Part shown: piece by piece, positions 55,991-63,869 of the stretch
Numbering within the stretch: position 1 is the stretch's first letter
Layout of the letters: the number at the start of each line of letters is the position of its first letter
Source of the DNA: an uncultured Parabacteroides sp.
GTDB lineage: Bacteria; Bacteroidota; Bacteroidia; Bacteroidales; Tannerellaceae
Direction: 5' to 3'
Assembly (NCBI GenBank): GCA_949296075.1
Contig: CASFNG010000006.1
Location: 214,129 to 278,128, forward strand
Length of the DNA: 64,000 nt
Position numbers and translations under genes: made by a program
Notes under the pieces: generated by a model
The model's database searches: none
Told to the model about the DNA's origin: nothing
What the model saw: only the letters and a program-made list of their open reading frames with translations

Positions 55991-56048
55991 GAACTATATT
56001 CTTAACTTTATGTTTACCTCAAAGTTAAATTCTTTAAAAATAGTCATT

Positions 56049-57293
56049 CTATCGCCTCCGCATCCGCATCAGACGATAGCGCTCGGCGATTTTCTTCCGT
56101 ACCAATATGATCTGATAGCGGTAAATCAAGCAGGCCACGATAAAATAAAGGCCTGTCTGGACCCAAAGTACCCTGTACTCATGGGCGACCTCATACAAAG
56201 AGGCTCCTTCCGTATTGATACGAAGAAATCCTTGGATGCCAAAGGTGGAGGGGAACAGATAACTAACCCATCTCCAAAACTCCGGAACGGCGGATGTCGG
56301 CCACGAGACACCTGAGATAAACAACAGGATAACAGACGTAAAGACAAATACGAGCATGGGTAATTCGCGACTGTTCATGAAGGCGGAAAGCGTCATGGCG
56401 AAAAATATGCAAGCGAACAGATAGGGCAACAGGAACAGCAGGATGGTCAACGGATTGCCCACTTGCGGCAACGAGAATAGCCAAGGGACCACCACCACGA
56501 CCCAAAGACACACAAGAACATACAGCACGAGATATACCAGCGATTTGCCAAAGACAACACGCAAGGTACCTTTAAAATGCTTGCACACGGGCACCAATCC
56601 CCTGAAACGATTCTTCTCGCGAGCCGTTCCTCCCAGCATACCCACTCCTAATAACAAAGTCTGCTGCAAGACAAGTATCAATATCGCCGGTACCAAGAAG
56701 CTGGCGAAACCGTTTTGCGAGTTGAACAACGCCACCGACTCATAAGGAATCGGATCGACCGTGATCTGGTCCAATTGATCCGTAGAGCTGGGATGGTTCC
56801 GTATGTGGAGTTCTTTTCCCATATCCAGGGAGACTTCCGTGGCCGACAAAAGGAATGCCTTATAAAACAACAATGCGCTCATGTCACAATAGAGCGAGAC
56901 GGTCGCCTGCCTCCCCGAGTGCAAATCCTTGCTAAAATCCGAGGGAAAGAGCAAAATCCCGTATGCCTTTTTCTCATCCAACATCCGTTTTGCTTCCGCC
57001 ATATCCGGACAGATACGCACTACATCCACGTCTGGCGTGGCGTTCACCCGCCGGATAAACTCACGGCTCAAGAACGAGTCGCTCTGATCCACGACTACCA
57101 TCTTCGCCTCTCGTACGACCTCATTATTATATATGAACGAATAAAGCACCGGATAAACAAAAGGGACCAAGAAAAAGAAGATCAAGACACCCGCGTCGCT
57201 AAACACGTTTTTCATCTCATCTTTCCAGACGTAGAACGTATCCCGTATCCCTTCTTGTATGATATATCGCAAACGATATTCTTTTTTCATCAC
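56049..57293 (-). CDS. ABC-2 type transporter permease (second of two)
   Basis: 414 residues. An N-terminal membrane helix (about 32-55), a large extracytoplasmic domain to about 190, and five to six further helices are the ABC2_membrane_3 layout of YbhR/YbhS-like exporters. FLVPFVYPVLYSFIYNNEVV marks the first helix and the conserved SGVSWPTSAVPEFWRWVSYLFPST-type motif lies before the last helices (quoted in part). It is 10 bases after the first permease. No ATP-binding subunit gene is present in the operon. Confidence 0.9.
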   Translation of the reverse strand: MMKKEYRLRYIIQEGIRDTFYVWKDEMKNVFSDAGVLIFFFLVPFVYPVLYSFIYNNEVVREAKMVVVDQSDSFLSREFIRRVNATPDVDVVRICPDMAEAKRMLDEKKAYGILLFPSDFSKDLHSGRQATVSLYCDMSALLFYKAFLLSATEVSLDMGKELHIRNHPSSTDQLDQITVDPIPYESVALFNSQNGFASFLVPAILILVLQQTLLLGVGMLGGTAREKNRFRGLVPVCKHFKGTLRVVFGKSLVYLVLYVLVCLWVVVVVPWLFSLPQVGNPLTILLFLLPYLFACIFFAMTLSAFMNSRELPMLVFVFTSVILLFISGVSWPTSAVPEFWRWVSYLFPSTFGIQGFLRINTEGASLYEVAHEYRVLWVQTGLYFIVACLIYRYQIILVRKKIAERYRLMRMRRR

Positions 57294-57303
57294 CTAATAG
57301 CTT

Positions 57304-58482
57304 TTACGGTAGATATTCAAACTCCAACAACGCCCTTTTCAGGTTCTTGCCAATGAGCAAAGGAAGCAGCAAAAAGGCCGCCAACCACGCATATTCCCCC
57401 AATGTATAGAACAAGTCGCGCCCATTTAATGCCTGATCCACGTAAATCAGGAAATAATGCCGCAAAGGGAATAAATAAGCCAACGCCTGCAAGGTCGGAT
57501 GCATACCCTGTACCGGGAAGGAGAACCCCACGATCGAGAAGGCGATCATCCCGAACAGGCTGGCAAAGCTAAGCCCCAGACGCAAAGTCGGCAGAACTCC
57601 AATCATGAAAACGCCCACCGCCTGCGACGCTATGACCAGCAGAAACATCGCGCTGAGCATCGGCGCCCAACCGCTATTCAGCGGGAAAGCGTTGAAGCCG
57701 TACAAAACAGCGGAAAAGAGGAAGCCGACAACCGTGAAAATAACGGTCTGAGGCAACAGCTTCCCTATTAGGGCTACCGTGAGCGATCCGCCTCCCTTTT
57801 CCAACCATTTACGGGATGTCTGATGCTTGATCTCGCTGCCGATGCTGAACACGGTCACCAAAAAGACAAGCAACTGGAGCATACCCGGCAGGATCGTATT
57901 ATTCAGATATACCGAATAATTCAGCCAAGGATTACCGATAGGGTGCGTATCGATCACGATGGGCTGCAATTGTCCCATGATCTGCGCCTCGGTATAGCCT
58001 TTAGCCAACCCGGTTTGCAATCCGACAGCGGCCCCGGCCAAGACAGACATCGTCTTCATGTCGCGAAACAACAAGGAGGCAGCTATCAGATAGGTCCCAT
58101 TCGTATAGAATGACAGTCGGGGCTGCTTCCCGGAAATCGCTTTCGCCTCGAAGTCCAAAGGTATATAAAAAATCCCATATACGTTCCCTTTCTGCATCTC
58201 GCGCCTGGCCTCCGAGAACGATGCCGACTGTACATATACCTTTGTCTGCTCAAAGGCATCCAGTTGGCGGATCAGGTTGCGCGACGTGGCCGAACGATCC
58301 AAATCAACCACCGCGATAGGGAGATCCTTCGGCAGCCCCGCGCGCATCAGCGAGACAAAGAACAACAAGCTGATGATCGGGGCGACCAGCATACAGAAGA
58401 GATAAACCGGGCGATCCACCAACCGGCGCATCTCCCGCCTTGAGATCTGCCAAATCCTATGTAAACTCTCCTGGTAGGTCAT
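57304..58482 (-). CDS. ABC-2 type transporter permease (first of two)
   Basis: 392 residues, same architecture as its neighbour: helix at about 28-48, periplasmic domain to about 180, then the membrane bundle with GFSFPVQGMHPTLQALAYLFPLRHY in parts near the end. The start overlaps the HlyD stop by four bases (ATGA), so translation is coupled. Together with HlyD and TolC it should form a tripartite exporter; the cargo is unknown. Confidence 0.9.
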   Translation of the reverse strand: MTYQESLHRIWQISRREMRRLVDRPVYLFCMLVAPIISLLFFVSLMRAGLPKDLPIAVVDLDRSATSRNLIRQLDAFEQTKVYVQSASFSEARREMQKGNVYGIFYIPLDFEAKAISGKQPRLSFYTNGTYLIAASLLFRDMKTMSVLAGAAVGLQTGLAKGYTEAQIMGQLQPIVIDTHPIGNPWLNYSVYLNNTILPGMLQLLVFLVTVFSIGSEIKHQTSRKWLEKGGGSLTVALIGKLLPQTVIFTVVGFLFSAVLYGFNAFPLNSGWAPMLSAMFLLVIASQAVGVFMIGVLPTLRLGLSFASLFGMIAFSIVGFSFPVQGMHPTLQALAYLFPLRHYFLIYVDQALNGRDLFYTLGEYAWLAAFLLLPLLIGKNLKRALLEFEYLP

Positions 58483-59492
58483 ACGAGCCCTTTCCCTTTT
58501 TTCTGGACGATCACGGACATACCCGGACGTAGATCAGGCACGGGCTCCAACGGGCGGGCACGTACCTCGAAGGTCTTTGAGTCGAACTCCCCATTCGTCT
58601 TGGTTGCCTTCCATGCCGCGTACGATCCCATATCTTTCATATAATATACTTTCAACGCTACCGGACGATCTCCCAAGGCGGGTATGAAAGCGTGGATCTC
58701 CGAACCGATCTTTATGTCCTGGAGCAGATCTTCCCGGATGCTGAAAGTCACCCACATATCATTCAAATCCGTGATATTCATGATCGGCGCCCCGGTTCCG
58801 ACCAGCTCGCCAACCTCAGGGAAACGCTCAGCCACCTCGCCATCGATGGGTGAGACAAGAGCTCCCTCCCCGACATACGACTCCACCTCGGCAATAGCTC
58901 CTTCAGCCCGTTGCACTAAAGCGGCGGCAGCCGCCTTATCCTCCTTGCGGGCGCCCTCTTTGGCCATCTCATATTGAGAGCGGGCCGCTTTCTCGGTAGC
59001 GACCATCGCCTTATAGTTGGCCTCTACCTCGTCTCGTTTCTGTGCCGACACCACGCCCTGCTCATACAGGTTCTGGATACGCTCGAACGACTTTTGGGCG
59101 ATATGCAGGCCGGCTAACGCCTTCTGCCACATCTCATACGCTCCTGTTATCTCCTGCTCGCGGGCACCCTTGATCGCCTTCGCGCTCTGGGCTTCAGCGG
59201 CGGCCCGGGCCGCTTCCGCCTGTCTCAGCTTAGCCAGCACCTCCGGTGTCTCCAGGAAGACTAACGTATCCCCAGCCTTCACCCGGTCTCCCTCCCCATA
59301 ACGGAAAGAGGCTACACGTCCCGGCACCTTGCCGGATATACGTACCTGGGTAGCTTCCGCCTGCCCCATGATAATATCGTCGGGGGGTGTCAGCAGGATA
59401 AAGCCGGCTAACGCGACCAAGCCGATCACTACCAGAACCGTAATAAAGGCCAACATCATGTTATTGATCGAAAACTTCTTATTCTCGTTCAT
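58479..59492 (-). CDS. HlyD-family periplasmic adaptor
   Basis: 337 residues. N-terminal membrane helix (about 14-33), then a biotinyl-lipoyl half-motif (GRVASFRYGEGDRVKAGDTLVFLETPEV in parts), a helical hairpin of about 110 residues rich in Ala, Glu, Lys and Gln, the second lipoyl half with GALVSPIDGEVAERFPEVGELV, and a beta-barrel. This is the membrane-fusion-protein layout linking inner-membrane permeases to TolC. Spacing to tolC is 48 bases. Confidence 0.93.
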   Translation of the reverse strand: MNENKKFSINNMMLAFITVLVVIGLVALAGFILLTPPDDIIMGQAEATQVRISGKVPGRVASFRYGEGDRVKAGDTLVFLETPEVLAKLRQAEAARAAAEAQSAKAIKGAREQEITGAYEMWQKALAGLHIAQKSFERIQNLYEQGVVSAQKRDEVEANYKAMVATEKAARSQYEMAKEGARKEDKAAAAALVQRAEGAIAEVESYVGEGALVSPIDGEVAERFPEVGELVGTGAPIMNITDLNDMWVTFSIREDLLQDIKIGSEIHAFIPALGDRPVALKVYYMKDMGSYAAWKATKTNGEFDSKTFEVRARPLEPVPDLRPGMSVIVQKKGKGLV

Positions 59493-59540
59493 CTCCTTAT
59501 CTGTTTAGATTGATTATTATTCCTGTTATTCATCCCGTAT

Positions 59541-60926
59541 TCATTCTTTGACGGATAACCGCCCCAATGCCTTATTCAGGTAAACCTCTGTCAGCCTGAC
59601 CTCTATCTGGGCATCGATCAGGCTCGACCGGGCGGATACCCAAGCCGTCTGCGCCTCCATCAGGTTCAAGGCGGGGATCACTCCTTCCTCAAAGCCTAAG
59701 TTAGCGCGACGCAGGTTCTCCTCCGCGCTTTCCATGTTGCGGGACGAGGCGATCAACTTCTTATCCGCCTCATTTACCTTATATACTGACTGGTTCACCT
59801 GCAACTCGATTTTCTCGCGGGCGTCTTCCCATTCCAAGGCCTTGATGCGTGTCTCCGCTCTCGCCGCATTCCGCTTATAGGTACCTTCCCACCAGGCGGT
59901 CAGCGGTATTTTCACCATCACACCTACGTTAAACATCCCAGCGAAATCGTTCTTAAAGCCGGAGAACACGTTCGGGTTCGTCACGAAGTAATTCGCGGAG
60001 AGCGCCACGTTCGGGAGCATATCCGCCAAGACGATCCGCTCCTTTCTCTGATAGATCTTGCGGGCAAGGTCAAGGCTTCTCAACTCATCCCGGTTCGAGA
60101 AGGCCTCGTTCAAGTCAGCGGCTATATGCCGTTCCGAGACGGGCAGGTCGTCTAAGCTCTCGTCCGCCAACGTGATCTCGCCATCCAGCGGCAATCCGCA
60201 AATTTGCGCCAACAGCATCCGGGTCAGCGCCAGCCCATTCTCCACCTTTGTCTGCGCCATTTCCGCCTCGTTCAGCTTTACCTTGACCGACAGGCCATCG
60301 GCCTCCGTAGCCACCCCTTCGTTGATCATCGCCGTCACGTCCCGATCCATCTTGCGGAGCAGATCGACGTACGAGTCCGCCAGCTTCTTCTTATTCACCA
60401 ACGACACGACCTGCCAATAGGTCTCGTCCGTCTTATAGATCAAGTCCTGCAATCGCAAATCGTTCATCGACTCAGCCAACTGCCGCGCGTACTTGGTGAT
60501 TTGGTTATAGTTGACGATCTTTCCTCCCATGAACACGGGCTGGACCAACGAGACATTGCCGATCCATATATTCTGGATGTCGATATGTTGCAGATCATTG
60601 ACCCCGCTCATCATGTGCTGGATCACCGGCAATTGCGCCAATTCTCCCAGCGAGGAGCCAAGGGACGACGATAAAGCGCCCATGTCCAAAAGGTTAAGAT
60701 CCTTCTGGTTCCACATGTAAGCGCCATTAGCCGATAATTGCGGGAAATATTTCGTGAAAGCGGCCTTCCGCTCGTTATCCGCCATCTTAATCTTTTCGCC
60801 CGCGATCCGCAAATCCTTGTTGTTCTGAATCGCCAAATCACGGCATTCATTCAAGGTCAGGGCCTGCTGGGCGCTCATGCCAACCGAGGCGATCACCCCT
60901 ATCAGCGCCAAAAGAACTTGTCTCAT
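59541..60926 (-). CDS. TolC-family outer-membrane efflux protein
   Basis: 461 residues from the ATG at 60926; signal peptide cleaved near residue 19 (GMSAQ). Two repeats of the outer-membrane-efflux domain with long alpha-helical hairpins: ALTLNECRDLAIQNNKDLRIAGEKIK opens repeat one (quoted in part), and NRDELRSLDLARKIYQRKERIVLADMLPNVALSANY opens repeat two (in part). It provides the exit duct for the HlyD/ABC-2 system. Promoter box TACCTTTG lies at 60969-60976, excluding the longer frame start at 60971. Confidence 0.92.
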   Translation of the reverse strand: MRQVLLALIGVIASVGMSAQQALTLNECRDLAIQNNKDLRIAGEKIKMADNERKAAFTKYFPQLSANGAYMWNQKDLNLLDMGALSSSLGSSLGELAQLPVIQHMMSGVNDLQHIDIQNIWIGNVSLVQPVFMGGKIVNYNQITKYARQLAESMNDLRLQDLIYKTDETYWQVVSLVNKKKLADSYVDLLRKMDRDVTAMINEGVATEADGLSVKVKLNEAEMAQTKVENGLALTRMLLAQICGLPLDGEITLADESLDDLPVSERHIAADLNEAFSNRDELRSLDLARKIYQRKERIVLADMLPNVALSANYFVTNPNVFSGFKNDFAGMFNVGVMVKIPLTAWWEGTYKRNAARAETRIKALEWEDAREKIELQVNQSVYKVNEADKKLIASSRNMESAEENLRRANLGFEEGVIPALNLMEAQTAWVSARSSLIDAQIEVRLTEVYLNKALGRLSVKE

Positions 60927-60968
60927 CTTTTTACCATTTAAACTTACCCATACGTATCTCATACCTAA

Positions 60969-60976
60969 CAAAGGTA
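60969..60976 (-). promoter_or_regulatory. Promoter -7 box for the tolC-hlyD-permease genes
   Basis: Minus strand reads TACCTTTG, exact TAnnTTTG match, 43 bases before the tolC ATG, in the 102-base gap after the regulator gene. Confidence 0.55.
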
Positions 60977-61028
60977 TTGAAATACACGCGAAAGTATAGG
61001 TTTAAAGTGAATATAAAATTGAATTAAT

Positions 61029-61622
61029 TCAATAAAAGAGGCGTTTTTTCAGCTTGCAATACCAGGAATCGCTTATCCCCATGAACTGGGCGATGTATTT
61101 ATCGGGGACACGGCTCACGATCCACTGGTGGTTCGCGTAGAGATAATGGAGAAACTCTTCCGCCTTGCAGGTCTGACGGACAGCGAACAGGGAATAAAGC
61201 TTCGAGATAATCATCAGCATCACCCGCTGGTAAGAGGAGGCGAAATCCGGATAGCACAAGGAAAGGCGCTCTATATCAGCCCTCGTGAAGCAAAGCAGCT
61301 CGCCATCCTCGATCGCCTTCACCTCGAAATCAGAGGGTGCCTGCGTAAAATAACCGATGGTCGACACGAACGGGTACATCTGGTCCGAGGAGAATCCCGT
61401 CACGCATTCGTTTCCATTCGAGTTTACGTACTGATTGATGAAAAGCCCCTTGTTGATGAAATAGGCGTTATGGCAGAGCTCCCCCATACGGACCAGGAAA
61501 TCTCCTTTCCGGATCTTCACGATCCGGGTACAATCCACCAAGTCGCCCAAGAAAGATTCGTCTTTCGCCAAGGAGACCGGGATAAAGCTCAAGAATTTCT
61601 CATAGCCCGGGATGGATTCCAT
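61029..61622 (-). CDS. Crp/Fnr-family transcription regulator
   Basis: 197 residues. A cyclic-nucleotide-binding-type beta-roll (about 25-125: VKIRKGDFLVRMGELCHNAYFINKG in parts) and a dimer helix precede a short C-terminal helix-turn-helix, with VPDKYIAQFMGISDSWYCKLKKRL as the HTH (in part). The protein ends right after the recognition helix. No CxxC-type Fe-S ligands like those of FNR are evident. It starts 2 bases after the stop of the coiled-coil gene and precedes the export genes it may control; this link is inference. Confidence 0.87.
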   Translation of the reverse strand: MESIPGYEKFLSFIPVSLAKDESFLGDLVDCTRIVKIRKGDFLVRMGELCHNAYFINKGLFINQYVNSNGNECVTGFSSDQMYPFVSTIGYFTQAPSDFEVKAIEDGELLCFTRADIERLSLCYPDFASSYQRVMLMIISKLYSLFAVRQTCKAEEFLHYLYANHQWIVSRVPDKYIAQFMGISDSWYCKLKKRLFY

Positions 61623-61624
61623 AC

Positions 61625-62530
61625 CTAATCTTCCAGGGTGAATTTCTTCCTTCCGATCAGGTTCCCATCCGCGAAAATATCGACCCGATAATCGCCCGGA
61701 GACAAGAATTCCTCAATATCCCAATACATGGTAACGGGCAATTCCTCGCCCTCGTACTCGATCACCTTCTTCATGGAGTAGTTAATGTCTTTCCCCTCGA
61801 ACGGGAACACATCGGCACGGCTTTTCACCAAGATGTCGTCGTCAGGCTTCATGATACGCACGTAGACCGTTTTCTCCCCCACCGGGGCGGTTATGTTCTT
61901 CGCTATCCGGAACGAGACGACGAACTGTTGCATCCTCTTGATGCGCTTGGCCAGCTTCCCCCGCGAGTTAACGGGCGTGACCTGTATCCCCGTCGCGTCC
62001 AGTCGGCTCGCCAAGGTTACCCTTTCCGTCAGTTTCTCTTTCTCTTTTTTCAAGGAGGCCGCCTGCGTGGTTGCCTGTTGGTATTTCTTGACCGCCTCGG
62101 TCTTTTCCACTTTCAGCTGCTCGTTCTCCCGGTTCAACGAGTCGATTTGGGCTACATAATTACGCATGATCTTGCGCAAGGTGGCCAGCTCCTTCTTCAA
62201 CCGGGTGATCTCTTTCGCGTTCGTGGCCTTCACCGTACGGAGCTCTTCCAGCAATCGCTGCACCTTCGCTTGCTCCGTGGAGAGCAGGGCTACCAAGGAG
62301 TCATTCCCTACGCTAAACTTATATCCCTCATACTGAAGAGACAGCTCATTGTACTCATCCTCCAAGGCCTCTTTCTCTAAATCGAAAGTCTCGATCAAGG
62401 CGCCCATCTCCTGCTTCTGGTGATAGATATAATAACCGGCGACAGCGATAATCAACGCCAGGACAATCACCGCCACGATAAGTAGAGAGAGCTTGTTTAC
62501 TTCTTTATTCTCTTTCTTTTCAGTATCCAT
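61625..62530 (-). CDS. Coiled-coil membrane protein of unknown function
   Basis: 301 residues. A charged cytoplasmic start, a single membrane helix (about 15-37), then a coiled coil of about 140 residues with heptad-like Leu/Ile spacing and many Glu, Lys and Gln (about 40-180). The C-terminal 110 residues look like a beta-rich domain (KTVYVRIMKPDDDILVKS, ELPVTMYWDIEEF, GDYRVDIFADGNLIGRKKF). I recognise it as a protein type conserved in Bacteroidales but know no function. Topology puts the coil and beta domain in the periplasm. Full promoter upstream. Confidence 0.8.
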   Translation of the reverse strand: MDTEKKENKEVNKLSLLIVAVIVLALIIAVAGYYIYHQKQEMGALIETFDLEKEALEDEYNELSLQYEGYKFSVGNDSLVALLSTEQAKVQRLLEELRTVKATNAKEITRLKKELATLRKIMRNYVAQIDSLNRENEQLKVEKTEAVKKYQQATTQAASLKKEKEKLTERVTLASRLDATGIQVTPVNSRGKLAKRIKRMQQFVVSFRIAKNITAPVGEKTVYVRIMKPDDDILVKSRADVFPFEGKDINYSMKKVIEYEGEELPVTMYWDIEEFLSPGDYRVDIFADGNLIGRKKFTLED

Positions 62531-62562
62531 ATACGAGGTTATAATTTTTCAATCCAAGAGCG

Positions 62563-62594
62563 CAAAATTACAATTTCTTCTCCATCCTTACAAA
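62563..62594 (-). promoter_or_regulatory. Promoter of the coiled-coil/Crp genes
   Basis: On the minus strand: TTTG (62594-62591), 20 bases, TAATTTTG (62570-62563). Complete consensus at ideal spacing, about 33 bases before the ATG. Confidence 0.75.
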
Positions 62595-62750
62595 AAAGCG
62601 TCTCGAAAAATCGGGAAGAAGATGGGCAAGTTATGGCGAGTTCTTCCCCATGCTTTAGAGACTTGCCGAGTCTGATAGCGAACAGCATCCAAATGCCTAT
62701 TTCTTTTTCACAATTATCAACCGCACTGTCCCCCCGAAATTTTTCCTACA

Positions 62751-63212
62751 CTATTTATTGTTTATAAAAGAAGATACTCGCTCCATGCCGGGCACTTGTT
62801 TGACCCAATTGGACCAATGCGCATTGCTTTCTTTAAATAAACGCTCATATATTTCACGCATATCCTTTTCGGAAGCCAAAAATGACATTTGCCTATATAC
62901 GTAGCCATCTCTTTCCAATTGTATGGCTTGATAAACGCTATCTAACACTTCTTCTGGATATATAAGGGTGAGTTTATCATAGAAGCACGTTCTTGATTGC
63001 TCTATTTCTTCCTTCTTCTTCGCCCTTTCATGCAGCTTAATCAACTCATCATCAGAATATGTGTGTAATTTCTTGTATCCCCACATCTCAAGGTCATGCC
63101 TGCATCTAACGACTTTCCGAAACGTGCAGTTATCCCAACAGGTCGAAAGCATACCGAGAAGGATAAGAATAGCAACCTTACTTCCAAAAGTTAATCTTGG
63201 TCTATTATACAT
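62751..63212 (-). CDS. Unknown small lipoprotein-like protein
   Basis: 153 residues from the ATG at 63212; a GTG 6 bases earlier is an alternative. The N-terminus has one hydrophobic helix, KVAILILLGMLSTC, whose end looks like a lipobox (LSTC), followed by WDNC. The rest is charged and helical (HTYSDDELIKLHERAKKKEEIEQSR, ASEKDMREIYERLFKES). No family is recognised. Two very small open frames lie upstream on the same strand; one overlaps this start. Confidence 0.65.
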   Translation of the reverse strand: MYNRPRLTFGSKVAILILLGMLSTCWDNCTFRKVVRCRHDLEMWGYKKLHTYSDDELIKLHERAKKKEEIEQSRTCFYDKLTLIYPEEVLDSVYQAIQLERDGYVYRQMSFLASEKDMREIYERLFKESNAHWSNWVKQVPGMERVSSFINNK

Positions 63213-63249
63213 ATCCACTATCTTTTACGTAAACTGACATCTCATTCAT
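63205..63249 (-). CDS. Candidate 14-residue leader ORF overlapping the lipoprotein-like gene start
   Basis: Encodes MNEMSVYVKDSGYV and stops at a TAA lying 3 bases past the ATG of the next gene (overlap of 8 bases, different frame). The overlap would allow translational coupling. No homology evidence; could be chance. Confidence 0.25.
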   Translation of the reverse strand: MNEMSVYVKDSGYV

Positions 63250-63275
63250 TATTCTCTATTCTCTCCGGACCGCTC

Positions 63276-63344
63276 TCAATCCTCATCCTCCTCGATCTGG
63301 TCAAGACTGTCAAGGGACACAATCTCGTAATTGGGCGTTTTCAT
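63276..63344 (-). CDS. Candidate 22-residue acidic peptide ORF
   Basis: Encodes a 22-residue peptide starting MKTPNYEIVSLDSLDQIEE and ending in D-E-D, with seven acidic residues in the last eight excluding one. An A-rich stretch precedes the ATG, usual for Bacteroidetes starts, and a TATATTTG promoter box lies about 115 bases upstream. No terminator separates it from the lipoprotein-like gene. Coding status is unproven. Confidence 0.35.
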   Translation of the reverse strand: MKTPNYEIVSLDSLDQIEEDED

Positions 63345-63460
63345 CTTTGTTTGAATTTTCTATTTATTAAAAGATTTATCTGTTAACATCATGTCATTGG
63401 CGTTAATCCGTCTGGCGTAAGCCAGGATTTTACTTATCCTTTCGCTTCATGGTCAACGAT

Positions 63461-63468
63461 CCAAATAT
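63461..63468 (-). promoter_or_regulatory. Promoter -7 box upstream of the tiny ORFs
   Basis: Minus strand reads TATATTTG, exact TAnnTTTG match. Transcription would start near 63454 and run through both tiny ORFs into the lipoprotein-like gene. Confidence 0.5.
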
Positions 63469-63608
63469 AAGGTATTTATTTCGTTAAACCGCCAATTGTT
63501 CGGCATGTTTTTCTATATTGGTATTTGCCACACAGGATCGAGGCAGCATATCAATCTCAAAAAAGGAGGGAGTCCTCGGAAGGGGCTTCACCCTTCCCAC
63601 GAGGGCAC

Positions 63609-63646
63609 GAAAAAAGGGGAGCCGCCCTCTTACGGACAGTTCCCCT
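63609..63646 (-). terminator. rRNA operon terminator
   Basis: AGGGGA (63615-63620) pairs with TCCCCT (63641-63646) around a loop with partial GC pairing; on the minus strand a T-run of six to seven follows. Just past the 5S gene. Confidence 0.82.
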
Positions 63647-63657
63647 CATTCTAAAAA

Positions 63658-63766
63658 GCGGCGGCTACCTACTCTCCCACTCTTACGCAGTACCATCGGC
63701 GTGACGGGGCTTAACTTCTCTGTTCGGGATGGGAAGAGGTGGATCCCCCGTGCCATAGCCACCTTA
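63658..63766 (-). rRNA. rrf: 5S ribosomal RNA
   Basis: Minus strand begins GGTGGCTATGGCACGGGGGA and contains the conserved CCCATCCCGAACAGAGAAGT (loop region) and GATGGTACTGCG, ending GGTAGCCGCC. The ends pair to form helix I (GGTGGCTA with TAGCCGCC). About 109 bases, normal for 5S. Exact ends are approximate. Confidence 0.96.
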
Positions 63767-63869
63767 ATATCTCTCAAAAAGTGACATGCTACGGACATCA
63801 AGAATGAGGACGATTGGTCATCCAACGAAAGGGAAACCTTGTAGCCAAAACATATCGTACCCTTCAGGG

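Larger units (their letters stand above)
63213..63608. other. Region between the lipoprotein-like gene and the rRNA operon
   Basis: About 400 bases. It holds the two candidate tiny ORFs, a minus-strand TATATTTG box (63461-63468), and a hairpin CCTCGGAAGGG (63574-63584) / CCCTTC-CGAGG (63591-63604) just beyond the rRNA terminator. Nothing else is recognised. Confidence 0.5.

Noticed and set aside
63518-63784. 88-codon plus-strand frame
   Set aside because: Runs across the rRNA terminator and the 5S rRNA gene.
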